Source of the DNA: Verrucomicrobiota bacterium
GTDB taxonomy: Bacteria; Verrucomicrobiota; Verrucomicrobiia; Chthoniobacterales; Terrimicrobiaceae
NCBI GenBank assembly: GCA_026398275.1
Contig: JAPLTF010000063.1
Coordinates: forward strand, 1 to 64,000
DNA: 64,000 nt
Direction: 5' to 3'
In this document: in pieces, positions 36,169-45,029 of the stretch
How positions within the stretch are numbered: the stretch's first letter is position 1
Layout of the letters: the number at the start of each line of letters is the position of its first letter
Translations under genes and position numbers: made by a program
Notes under the pieces: generated by a model
What the model saw: the letters and a program-made list of their open reading frames with translations, nothing else
Told to the model about the DNA's origin: nothing
The model's database searches: none

Positions 36169-38208
36169 GTGCAGATCGAACCGAACAAACAAGCTGCCCT
36201 CGCGACATCTTACGACAACTCGGATGAGTCGGTCCGTTCCGTCACGCTGATTTGCAAGAACCACCTCGATGTCGGCTTCACCGAGTCCGCCGCCAAGGTC
36301 ACGCATGACGCGGTGAATTGGATGCTCCCCGTGGCCATCCAGCAGGCGCGGGCACTGCGCGAGGAAAACGGCGGCGACAGCTTTGTCTGGACGACGCCGT
36401 CCTGGACGATCACCGAGGCGCTCGATCGGCACCGCGGCGAGAGCCTCAAGGCGGTCGAAGCCGCCTGCGCGGACGGCGACCTGGCCTGGCATGCGCTGCC
36501 CTTCACCACGCACACCGAGTTGATGGATGAGGAGCTTTTCGAATTCGGGCTGTCGCTTTCCCAAACCCTCGACGCGCGCTTCGGCCGCAAGACCATCGCC
36601 GCCAAGATGACCGATGTGCCCGGCCACACGCGCGGGATCATCCCCCTGCTCGCACGGGCGGGCGTGAAGTTCCTCCACATCGGAGTCAACCACATGTCGG
36701 CCGTGCCGGATGTGCCGGATGCCTTTCGCTGGCGCGATCCCGAAACGCGTGACGAAGTCGTTGTCTTTTATTGTCGCGGCTATGGCTCCACGCACCGCCT
36801 TTCCGGTGATGGCGCCGTGCTCTCGTTCCGCATGGTCGGCGACAACATGGAGGTGCCCTCGCTTGCCGATGTGCGCGCATGGTTGGCCGAGGCCCGTGCG
36901 ACCTATCCGAATGCCGCCGTCCGTTTCGGCCGCATGGATGATTATGCGGCAGGTCTGGATGCCCACGTTTCGGCTCTGCCGGTGGTCGATCAGGAAATCG
37001 GCGACACGTGGATCCACGGCGGCGGCACCGATCCGTGGAAAGTCGCGCGCTTCCGCGAGGCGCTCCGTCTACGCAAGGAATGGCTGCGGGACGGCAAGTT
37101 ATTGAAAAACTCGCCGCTCTATTTTTCGTTTTCCAAGCCGCTCCTCATGATTGCCGAGCACACGTGGGGTGTCTCAATCGGGCCGCATCTTCAGGATACC
37201 AAGAACCTCGCCAATGCCGATTTTCACCGGGTTCGCCACCGGGGGCAGTTTCTCAGCTGCGAAGCCTCGTGGCAGGAGCAGCGGGATTATTTGGAAGATG
37301 CGGCGGAGGCCGTTGCTGAAGCCGGATTGCCGCTGGAATCAGCCTGGCAGGCACTGGAACCGCAGCGACCAGACACGACCGGGTTTGTCGAATTCGATAT
37401 CTCGGCGCTGCTCTCGCTTCCGAACCTCACGCTTCAGTTCGATCCGCAAACCGGGGCGATCCGGGAAGGCACGCTGCACGGACATCCGCTGGCGAGCCCT
37501 GGCCAACCCACGGGATTGCTTCGCTTCCAGTCCATCGCCAGTTCGCAACTCCAGAACTACCGCAATCAATACTGCGGTCCGGCCCATGCCTGGGCGGGCG
37601 TGGATTTCGGGAAGGAAGGCACGGATGATACGAACACGCGCGCGGCCTTCTGGCTGCCGAAACTCGGGCAGGCTTTACGCCGCGACGCGGGAGATCACAC
37701 CACGCTTTTGTTCCAGCTTTCCTTCGAGGCCGAAGCGGTCCGCGACTACGGCGCGCCCGCCGAAGCATGGATCACATTGCGTCTTACGCACGCCGCTCCC
37801 GCGATTTCGTGGGATGTCCAGTGGTTCCAAAAAACCGCGTCCCGTCTGCCCGAGGCGCTCTGGTTCACACTGGCGCCGCCCGTTCCCGATCCGTCGCGGT
37901 GGCGCCTGCGCAAGATGGGACGCCTGATTTCTCCACTGGAAGTCGTCTCGCGCGGAGGCCGGAAGCTCCATGCGGTTGAGTCGATCACCAACACCGATCC
38001 GGCTGCGCCATGGCAGATATCTTCGCTCGATGCCGCGCTGGCCGCACCGGGATCACCAGATTTTATCAACTTTGACGATGCCCAGCCTGACCTCGCCGGC
38101 GGCTGGCACTTCAACCTTTGGAACAACGTCTGGGGAACGAACTTCCCCATGTGGTATGGGCAGGACGCCCGGTTCCGCTTCGAACTTTCACTTCACGAAA
38201 TGGTATGA
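36169..38208 (+). CDS. DUF5054-family GH38-like glycosidase
   Basis: The likely start is GTG 36169, five bases after the previous stop, giving 679 aa. Upstream in-frame starts lie inside the SGNH gene. The N-terminal half has CKNHLDVGFTE (H32, D34), WHALPFTTHTELMDEE and AAKMTDVPGHTRGI. The last corresponds to the GH38 'D-x-F-G-H' segment, making D149 the predicted nucleophile and zinc ligand. Such sequences fall in DUF5054, a bacterial group related to alpha-mannosidases whose substrates I do not know. The C-terminal half is beta-rich, like GH38 C-domains. No signal peptide is present, so it is cytoplasmic. The stop overlaps the next start as ATGA, so the two are translationally coupled. Confidence 0.75.
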   Translation: MQIEPNKQAALATSYDNSDESVRSVTLICKNHLDVGFTESAAKVTHDAVNWMLPVAIQQARALREENGGDSFVWTTPSWTITEALDRHRGESLKAVEAACADGDLAWHALPFTTHTELMDEELFEFGLSLSQTLDARFGRKTIAAKMTDVPGHTRGIIPLLARAGVKFLHIGVNHMSAVPDVPDAFRWRDPETRDEVVVFYCRGYGSTHRLSGDGAVLSFRMVGDNMEVPSLADVRAWLAEARATYPNAAVRFGRMDDYAAGLDAHVSALPVVDQEIGDTWIHGGGTDPWKVARFREALRLRKEWLRDGKLLKNSPLYFSFSKPLLMIAEHTWGVSIGPHLQDTKNLANADFHRVRHRGQFLSCEASWQEQRDYLEDAAEAVAEAGLPLESAWQALEPQRPDTTGFVEFDISALLSLPNLTLQFDPQTGAIREGTLHGHPLASPGQPTGLLRFQSIASSQLQNYRNQYCGPAHAWAGVDFGKEGTDDTNTRAAFWLPKLGQALRRDAGDHTTLLFQLSFEAEAVRDYGAPAEAWITLRLTHAAPAISWDVQWFQKTASRLPEALWFTLAPPVPDPSRWRLRKMGRLISPLEVVSRGGRKLHAVESITNTDPAAPWQISSLDAALAAPGSPDFINFDDAQPDLAGGWHFNLWNNVWGTNFPMWYGQDARFRFELSLHEMV

Positions 38209-39953
38209 CGTCCGCTGCAAAAACCAGCCGTCCGCCGTTCCGGGAAATCTGGGGAGCGCTCCCGCGCCACGATCAGGTTGATGAAATCAAACCGGTGCTG
38301 GCCCGTTACCGCGCGGCCGGGTTCACCGGGATCTGGGTCGAGAACGATTACCTGCGCTGGAGTTGGGCACCCGACCCGGATAGCGGGTTCGGTGGAAACT
38401 GGCGGCTTTTCAATTTGTTCGATTTCACCCGCAGCGTGGAGGCCCCGCGCTACCGGGCTTATTTGCACGAAATCGGAGCCGCCTGCCAAGCGGAAGGTTT
38501 GGAGCTGTGCATCTCGTTCTGGCTGCCGAAGCTCAACCAGGAACTTCGTGAATATTTTCACCGCCACGAACCCTCCTCGCTCGGCAAAGCGGTCTATGGC
38601 GTGGACCACGAACGGGAGACGTGGTGTTCCTGCCCGGGCGGGACGGGGATCACCGCCTTTGCGGGGATGTTCGACGAGTTTCTCACCGAGTTTCCTGAGG
38701 TGACCCGTCTGAAAATTTCGATCAAGGACAATTGCGCGTTCATCTGCACGGAGGAATGCCCGCACTCGCAGGGGGCCACCGAGGCGCAGAATGCAGCGCG
38801 CGTTTTCCAGGTTGTCCAACAATCCATTGCCGATGCGGGGCGTCCGCCGGAGACGTTGCTCGTTTATCCGTGGTTCTGGGAGGAGGGATTTGAAGAGGAG
38901 GTGGTCTCCGTGCTCAAACCGGGCCACACCCTCCTGACAAAATATGCGGTGGGTTCGGAACGCGCGATCGAGGCGGGGAGCCCGGCCGGGCAGCTTTTTG
39001 ATTCGAGCCTGCTCGGCGAATATCCCGGTCCTATTTTTGAGCGGTGGCGCGAGCGGGTCGGAGGCGATCACATCGTGGATCTCCTGCCGTGGTCGAACAG
39101 CATGGACGCCATGTTTGTGGCGCATCCTCCCACCCTGATGCTCGTCTGGAAGCGTCTGGAAATGCTCCGCGACAAAGGGGTGCGCGGGATCATGGATTTT
39201 GAGTGCGGCGGCTCCCCGGCCCGCAGCACCGTCGAGGCCATCCGGTTGTTTCAGGAAACGGGCGGCACCATTGGCAGCGAGGAAGCGGCACAACGGATCG
39301 CACGCGATGTTTATGGCGTGGCAGACCCTGCTCCTCTGGTCGAGGCATGGACCTTGGTGTCGCGCGCTTGGGACACGATCCCGATGTCGCTGAGCGAAAC
39401 GGGCATCATGGAACCTTACGGCCTCTCGCCCCGGCTCGGGCAGGCTTGGCCGGCCTGCGCCGCCAGCCCGATCGTGCGCGAGGCTTTCGCCGAGGGCGAA
39501 CAAGGCCACCACATTCACTGGTTCTCGCCTTACAATTTCTTCGGCTTCCAATTGTCCGCGCGCTTGCGGCCCTTCTTTGATAAGATGGAGGCCCTCTTCG
39601 CCGGGGCCGACCAGCTCATGCAGACGGTCGCGGCCACCGAGAACGCTGTGGACTTCGCCCGCGAGGCGCGCGCCATCCAGGGCCTCCGACTTTGCTCGCA
39701 AGCAGCGATCAATTTTTGTGATGCGGCGCTCGCCATGAAATCCGCGAACGACACGGCCTTTGATCACGCGCGCTCCCGTCATGTGCGGACCCTGAAAGCC
39801 ATGTCGGATCTCGACCGGCAGGACGCTGAATTCTGGGCCAACTGCTGCTGGCATCCGCACCAGATGCCAATCAGTCAACGCAACCTTGGCTTCGATCCGG
39901 CCAAAGATCGCAATGCTTTCACAGCCAGCCTGCACGTCATGCAAACCAATTGA
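38205..39953 (+). CDS. Putative barrel-fold glycosidase-like protein, unknown family
   Basis: This 582-aa cytoplasmic protein starts with ATG 38205, coupled by ATGA to the DUF5054 gene. The N-terminal two thirds have a TIM-barrel look (AAGFTGIWVENDYLRWSW, YRAYLHEIGAACQAEGLELC, LLVYPWFWEEGFEEE, VRGIMDFECGGSPAR). The last third is helical (residues about 370-570). I do not recognise the family with confidence. Short similarities are to GH20- and GH123-like or alpha-glucuronidase-like barrels. The Cys-containing patches (WCSCPGGTG, NCAFICTEECPHS) are conspicuous and could bind a metal. The tight coupling suggests it processes the product or the substrate of the DUF5054 enzyme. Confidence 0.5.
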   Translation: MTSAAKTSRPPFREIWGALPRHDQVDEIKPVLARYRAAGFTGIWVENDYLRWSWAPDPDSGFGGNWRLFNLFDFTRSVEAPRYRAYLHEIGAACQAEGLELCISFWLPKLNQELREYFHRHEPSSLGKAVYGVDHERETWCSCPGGTGITAFAGMFDEFLTEFPEVTRLKISIKDNCAFICTEECPHSQGATEAQNAARVFQVVQQSIADAGRPPETLLVYPWFWEEGFEEEVVSVLKPGHTLLTKYAVGSERAIEAGSPAGQLFDSSLLGEYPGPIFERWRERVGGDHIVDLLPWSNSMDAMFVAHPPTLMLVWKRLEMLRDKGVRGIMDFECGGSPARSTVEAIRLFQETGGTIGSEEAAQRIARDVYGVADPAPLVEAWTLVSRAWDTIPMSLSETGIMEPYGLSPRLGQAWPACAASPIVREAFAEGEQGHHIHWFSPYNFFGFQLSARLRPFFDKMEALFAGADQLMQTVAATENAVDFAREARAIQGLRLCSQAAINFCDAALAMKSANDTAFDHARSRHVRTLKAMSDLDRQDAEFWANCCWHPHQMPISQRNLGFDPAKDRNAFTASLHVMQTN

Positions 39954-39957
39954 AATT

Positions 39958-42900
39958 ATGAAACGATCAACCCTCACCTCCCAAGTCATCGCCCTCGCGG
40001 CCTCCGTGTTGCTGGCTCCCACGCTTCACGCGACGAACTACAAACTGATTGTCATTTCGGGCCAGTCGAACTCCGGGGACTGGAGTTATTGGGGCGAGGG
40101 ACCCTTCCCCGCCGGGGTCAAGGAGTGGATCAATGATCCGGCCTGCGATGCGCTGGTCCTCACCGACAACGGGGACGCCAGCGCCGCTGATGAATCGCTG
40201 GTCACCATGTATCAGCAGCAGTCCGTGGAAGGCTCGCAAGGTTATGCCCAGACTGTTGCCTATTTCGCCGACCAATACTGGAAGGCCATCGATCCCACCT
40301 CGAAGATCGTGGTGGTGAAAAAGTCCGTTGGTGCGACCTCGCTTGACTATTGGATCGGCGGCGGTCGCAACGGGAATAATCCCTACGCCGATGGGACCGC
40401 TCCGTATGGGCTTTACTACGCTCCGGAGGGAGCAGGGCACGCCTCCCTCTTCAGCCGGATCCAAAGGGCCAAGTCCCTGCTCGCTGGCTCACCCGTCGAG
40501 GGTGCCGGGTTCTTCTGGTATCAGGGCGAGGGCAATGCCGGCGACACCAGCGGGTATTACATCCGGAACATCCTCGATTTGCTCAATGGCGCAAAGATGG
40601 TGCACGACCCGATCCAGCCAAGCTGGGGGGATGACCCCAACGTGGACTTCACCAATGGGATCCGCCAGGAATTGGACAATCCCGACATGCCGCTCATCGT
40701 GACGCGGATCAGCAGCGAATTCATCGGATGGGGGAGCAACTTCGGTCCGCCCAACTGGGAGCCCGGACGGCAGGTCACACGGGCGGATCAGGTCAACGCG
40801 ACACGCGAATTGAGTCCGGCCGCCTTTATTGATGTGGACGACCGCCCGGTGAACGATGGCTACCATTACCTTGGTGCCGACTATTCGGTCATTGGGGGCC
40901 GTTTTGCCGCGGCGTGGAAACAGTTGACCGATTCGCCGGTCATCCGTCCGGAGCGCACGGTGTTCACGGGCAGCGGACAGGAAGTCACAATCTCGGCTCC
41001 TCCCGGAGGTGCCACGGTTTTTTACACGCTTGACGGTTCGACGCCGACAGCAGGTTCCACCGTCTACAGCGCACCATTCACCCTGAATCACTCCGCGACC
41101 GTGAAGGCGGTGGCCTACCGTGGCGGTGTTGCCGTTGGCCCGGTGGTCGAGAAGCGATTCACCAAGCTGGCCGCGCTGCCCGCCCAGACTCCGTCCGCGA
41201 CAGCGCCGGGAGTCCGCGTGCGTGCTTATCTTCCGGAAAACGCCGCGATTTTCCCCGGATTCGAAACCGCCGCTGCGCCCTTCAATCCCAGTGCAATCAC
41301 CCAATCCCGCATCTCGCGCGGACTCCTGGCCAACTACGGTTGGAGCGTCCTCCACTGCACGGCCTACATCAATATCCCTCAGGACGATGTCTATGAGTTT
41401 CAAGTCACTTCTGGTGAATGGCGCGCTCCGGATCCGAGTTACCGAATCCTCATCAACGACACCCCGGTGGAGCGTTATGTCGCGCTGAAGGCGGGCCTCC
41501 ACGCGTTCCGTTTTGACAAACGCCCACCCAACGGAGTTCTTGTGCTTCAGATCAAAGGCGGACCCTACACGGACTTCACCCTGCTTGCTCCGGAGATCTA
41601 TTCGCACGAAACCACCGGGGGCAATCCGGTCTCCTTCGAGGTGTCACGCCTCGCGGTGAATCTTCCCGCCGCCGCCGGGTCTATCGAATCGGTTTTTGTG
41701 ACAAGTGACGTCACCTCGTGGACCGCGGCTTCGGATCAGGGTTGGCTTACCGTCTCGCCGGGGGCGGGTGCCTTCCATGAAAAGCTCGCACTCACTGCGC
41801 AAGCGAATACCACAGGATCACCACGCACGGCCACGGTCACGCTCTCCGGCGCCGGAGCAACGACACGCACGTTCACGGTCACCCAGGCTGCATCGGACAC
41901 AGCCCCGCTTGAAGCGGTCGTTGCCAGCGCCGCACAAGGCGCGACCACCACCCTTGCGATCACCGCCGCCGGGGCGTGGAGCCTCGCCAATGAAAGCAAT
42001 GCCTGGTTCGATTGCATCCCGTCCTCGGGAACCGGCAACGCGACCGTCACGATCCGCGCGCAGAAAAATGATCTCACCACCGAGCGGATCGCCTGGGTGC
42101 AAGTGGACACCGGCGGGCCGACCGCCCAACGCGTGCGGGTCCGTCAGAGCGGCGACCCCGCCTTCCTGAGTGCGTCCACCACGGCGATCACACTCGCCGA
42201 TGCTGCCAATGCCAACCCGGTCAATTTGGACAGCGTGCTCGTTCGCTCCAATATCAACTGGACGGCGAGCACTTCGACTCCCTGGCTCAATGTCAACGCC
42301 GCCGCGCAGCAATCCCTCAACGGCAGCAGCAACGGCCGCATCTGGCTGCTGGCGAATCAGGCGAACCCCGATGCACAGCCTCGCGAGGGCACGGTCACTC
42401 TCACCGCCGCCGGTTTGCCCTCACAAAATATCACGGTCATCCAGCCCGGCACCGCTCCCTTTCTGGCGGCGAATCCATCCGCAGTGGTGGTCAATCGCGG
42501 GGATGCCGCCACCTTCCACATCGCTTCCAACCAGGCATCATGGGACGGCAACTCGGACCAATCGTGGCTCACCGTTTCCAAGGCCGCCACGCCGAAGCTT
42601 TTTATCCTTAAAGCGACCCCGAATACCACCGGTGTGAAGCGCATGGCGAATGTAACGATCACTTCCGGAACCGCCGCGCCTATCGTGGTGCCCGTCACAC
42701 AAAATGCCGCCGGCAAGTTCCTCGCCTTTAACCACGGCCCGGGAACTCTCGGAGCGGGCGCCAACCAGTCCGCAACCGTGCTTGTCGATGCGGATGAAGA
42801 TTGGTCGGTCACCTCGGTGTCTGCACCATGGCTTGCTGCTTCGGCAGGTTTGCCAGTGGCCAATGCCATGACCGGGCCGCTCCTGCGCGAGCACACGCCG

Positions 42901-44793
42901 GGGCTGGCTCCAGCCACCGAGCGGAGATTGCGCCGGCTTCACCTGAGTGCGGCCAGCGCGAATGACACCGGTGCGGGCCGCCAGGCAGAGGTGGTCCTCA
43001 CCTCCACCAGCGGGGCGACAATCAACGCCACCGTGACCCAATCGTCGAATGTCCTGTCGTTGGATACATCCAGCCTGCCAAACGGCACGGTCAACGCCGC
43101 CTATTCCCAGAGCCTTCAGAGAAGTGGCGGAGAAAGTCCCTTCACTTGGACGGTAACGGGCGGAAGCCTGCCTGCCGGGCTCACGCTTAGCACCGGCGGC
43201 GTGATCAGCGGCACTCCCACAACGCAAGGCACCAGCAACTTCACCGTCACCGTGACCGATCTGACCACCGCCACGGCCTCGCGGGCCCTGAGCATCACGG
43301 TGGATCTGGAACCGGCCATTCCGCCCACCATCACCTCCGTCAGCCTTCTCGGCGGCACCCAGGGCTTTGCCTACTCGCAAAGCCTTGCCTCGACCGGAGG
43401 CGTGGCCCCGCTTACCTGGACGGTCAGCAGCGGCACCCTTCCGGCGGGGCTGACCCTCAACTCCGCCGGGGTGATCAGCGGCAATCCCAGCAGCACCGGC
43501 ACGAGCAATTTCACTGTGCTTGTCACCGACAGCTTGAATGCCACGGATACTCAGGTGTTCAGCCTGGTGATTTCCGCGCCGGTGGTCTCGGATGCGATCT
43601 ATGAGGGGTTCAACTACAATGCGGGAAGCGATTTGAATGCGCAGGCCCAGCCGGCACAGTTCGGCGGGTGGAAGGCCGGAACGGCACCGGGAATAACCAG
43701 CTCCGCCGGCAGCCTCTCCTACACCAATGGCGGCACGCTCGCCACGGCCGGAAACAAGATATCCGGCGGCAACTGGCAAACCACCGGGATGGGGATCAAT
43801 TTTTCGAACAGTGCCTGGAATCCCTACAAGGTGTCCGTCCCGAATCAGTGGGGCGGCACAGCCCCGGCGATTGGACAGGGGACGATGTATGTCAGTTTCC
43901 TGATGCAGAGCACTGCGGGTAACGAAGCGGCGTTGGGTCTCTACACCGGGGATACCAATGCCGGTGTGTTCAGCCAACTTGCCATTGGCACGGCCGTTCG
44001 CGTGACGGCCGGAGGGGAGGTCACGCTGAGAGTCGCGTCCTACAATCCGGCGGGCACCAACTTCGATCAGGTGGCCCAGGATGGAACGACCGGGGCCAGC
44101 CACACCGTGCAGAATGCCTTGCTCTCCGTCGCGGCAAACAGCGTCAATTTTTATGTGTTGAAGATCGAGTTTGGTGCGACCACGGATACGGTCTCCCTGT
44201 TTGTCAATCCGGCGGTGGGGGGAAGCGAGGGGACGCCAAGCGCCACGATCACAACACCGGCGGGTGAAGCGCTGATCTTCCGATCTCTCGCCGTCTTCCT
44301 CGGCTACAATGCCAACGCCAATTTTGCGGACGAGATCCGCTTGGCCGGGACCTGGGCGGATGCCGTTCCACCTGTCGCGCCTGTGCTCACCGGCTTTGCC
44401 GCATGGGCGGATACTTACGGCCTGCCAACCGACGGCACGGGCGACGGCTCTCCGACAGCGATCCTCGCCGGCGACGGAATCACCAACCTCATGAAATACG
44501 CTCTCGGCATCGACCCGGATATTGCGGGATATCAGAGCCACCTGACCACCGGCACTGTGAACGTGAGCGGATCGGATTACCTGAGCCTTACCTACACCCG
44601 CCCGGAACCCGCGCCAACGGGAGTTACTTACACCCCGCAGGCCTGCTCCGATCTGGCAGCATGGTCGGGCAACGGCACCGTCGAGGTTTCCTCCCCGGCC
44701 TCAGGCGGACTCCGCACGATCACCGTGCGCGATGGCACGGCGGTGAGTGCGGCCCCGCGCCGGTTCCTGCGCCTGAAGGTCACCGCTCCCTGA
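39958..44793 (+). CDS. Exported SASA-type carbohydrate esterase with PA14-like, BACON, Ig and lectin-like domains
   Basis: This 1611-aa protein starts with ATG 39958, four bases after the previous stop, and has a signal peptide (VLLAPTLHATN). Residues about 28-325 match sialate O-acetylesterase/SASA hydrolases: VISGQSNSGD (S37), GFFWYQGEGNAGD and NDGYHYLG (D300, H303). A chitobiase C-terminal-like repeat follows (FYTLDGSTPTAGST), then a PA14-like domain (about 420-540), several BACON domains (about 560-1020), two putative-Ig domains, a lectin-like domain (about 1215-1470) and the C-terminal module ending RRFLRLKVTAP. BACON domains are thought to bind carbohydrate or mucin. Positions 43321-44793 correspond without net length change to 29586-31058 of the 2015-aa gene. 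It is likely a surface enzyme that removes acetyl groups from the target glycan. Confidence 0.8.
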   Translation: MKRSTLTSQVIALAASVLLAPTLHATNYKLIVISGQSNSGDWSYWGEGPFPAGVKEWINDPACDALVLTDNGDASAADESLVTMYQQQSVEGSQGYAQTVAYFADQYWKAIDPTSKIVVVKKSVGATSLDYWIGGGRNGNNPYADGTAPYGLYYAPEGAGHASLFSRIQRAKSLLAGSPVEGAGFFWYQGEGNAGDTSGYYIRNILDLLNGAKMVHDPIQPSWGDDPNVDFTNGIRQELDNPDMPLIVTRISSEFIGWGSNFGPPNWEPGRQVTRADQVNATRELSPAAFIDVDDRPVNDGYHYLGADYSVIGGRFAAAWKQLTDSPVIRPERTVFTGSGQEVTISAPPGGATVFYTLDGSTPTAGSTVYSAPFTLNHSATVKAVAYRGGVAVGPVVEKRFTKLAALPAQTPSATAPGVRVRAYLPENAAIFPGFETAAAPFNPSAITQSRISRGLLANYGWSVLHCTAYINIPQDDVYEFQVTSGEWRAPDPSYRILINDTPVERYVALKAGLHAFRFDKRPPNGVLVLQIKGGPYTDFTLLAPEIYSHETTGGNPVSFEVSRLAVNLPAAAGSIESVFVTSDVTSWTAASDQGWLTVSPGAGAFHEKLALTAQANTTGSPRTATVTLSGAGATTRTFTVTQAASDTAPLEAVVASAAQGATTTLAITAAGAWSLANESNAWFDCIPSSGTGNATVTIRAQKNDLTTERIAWVQVDTGGPTAQRVRVRQSGDPAFLSASTTAITLADAANANPVNLDSVLVRSNINWTASTSTPWLNVNAAAQQSLNGSSNGRIWLLANQANPDAQPREGTVTLTAAGLPSQNITVIQPGTAPFLAANPSAVVVNRGDAATFHIASNQASWDGNSDQSWLTVSKAATPKLFILKATPNTTGVKRMANVTITSGTAAPIVVPVTQNAAGKFLAFNHGPGTLGAGANQSATVLVDADEDWSVTSVSAPWLAASAGLPVANAMTGPLLREHTPGLAPATERRLRRLHLSAASANDTGAGRQAEVVLTSTSGATINATVTQSSNVLSLDTSSLPNGTVNAAYSQSLQRSGGESPFTWTVTGGSLPAGLTLSTGGVISGTPTTQGTSNFTVTVTDLTTATASRALSITVDLEPAIPPTITSVSLLGGTQGFAYSQSLASTGGVAPLTWTVSSGTLPAGLTLNSAGVISGNPSSTGTSNFTVLVTDSLNATDTQVFSLVISAPVVSDAIYEGFNYNAGSDLNAQAQPAQFGGWKAGTAPGITSSAGSLSYTNGGTLATAGNKISGGNWQTTGMGINFSNSAWNPYKVSVPNQWGGTAPAIGQGTMYVSFLMQSTAGNEAALGLYTGDTNAGVFSQLAIGTAVRVTAGGEVTLRVASYNPAGTNFDQVAQDGTTGASHTVQNALLSVAANSVNFYVLKIEFGATTDTVSLFVNPAVGGSEGTPSATITTPAGEALIFRSLAVFLGYNANANFADEIRLAGTWADAVPPVAPVLTGFAAWADTYGLPTDGTGDGSPTAILAGDGITNLMKYALGIDPDIAGYQSHLTTGTVNVSGSDYLSLTYTRPEPAPTGVTYTPQACSDLAAWSGNGTVEVSSPASGGLRTITVRDGTAVSAAPRRFLRLKVTAP

Positions 44794-44934
44794 TCGAAGT
44801 TCGCCTTCGCGTCGGGTGCATGGCCCGAAAAGTGCAAGCCAATCGACCTTTCGGCAGAAAGCCGAGTTCCACATTTCGGGCATCCCTCTTGGCCCGGCCG
44901 CCAGAACGTGATCGCGCTCATCCGGCCACGAAAC

Positions 44935-44962
44935 GTTAACCCTTTTACATTCTCTTGGATTG
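44935..44962 (+). promoter_or_regulatory. Conserved operator-like box, copy 3 (before the second clan A-like gene)
   Basis: GTTAACCCTTTTAC at 44935-44948 is followed by 11 nt and TTG at 44960. It lies in a 236-bp gap with no gene, 81 bp before the ATG at 45030. TATCTG begins 17 nt after TTTACA, the spacing of a sigma-70 promoter, so the box may overlap the -35 region. Confidence 0.65.
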
Positions 44963-45029
44963 CCGCTATCTGAGTCCGGGTTAGGCTGTTCCGCCTTTCC
45001 TCCAATCCTTTTTGCGCAGCCTTTACCCC

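Noticed and set aside
42538-44541. A 667-codon minus-strand frame inside the SASA esterase gene.
   Set aside because: It shadows repeated Ig and lectin-like modules, and the sister module in the 2015-aa gene gives a matching shadow, so it reflects codon structure only.
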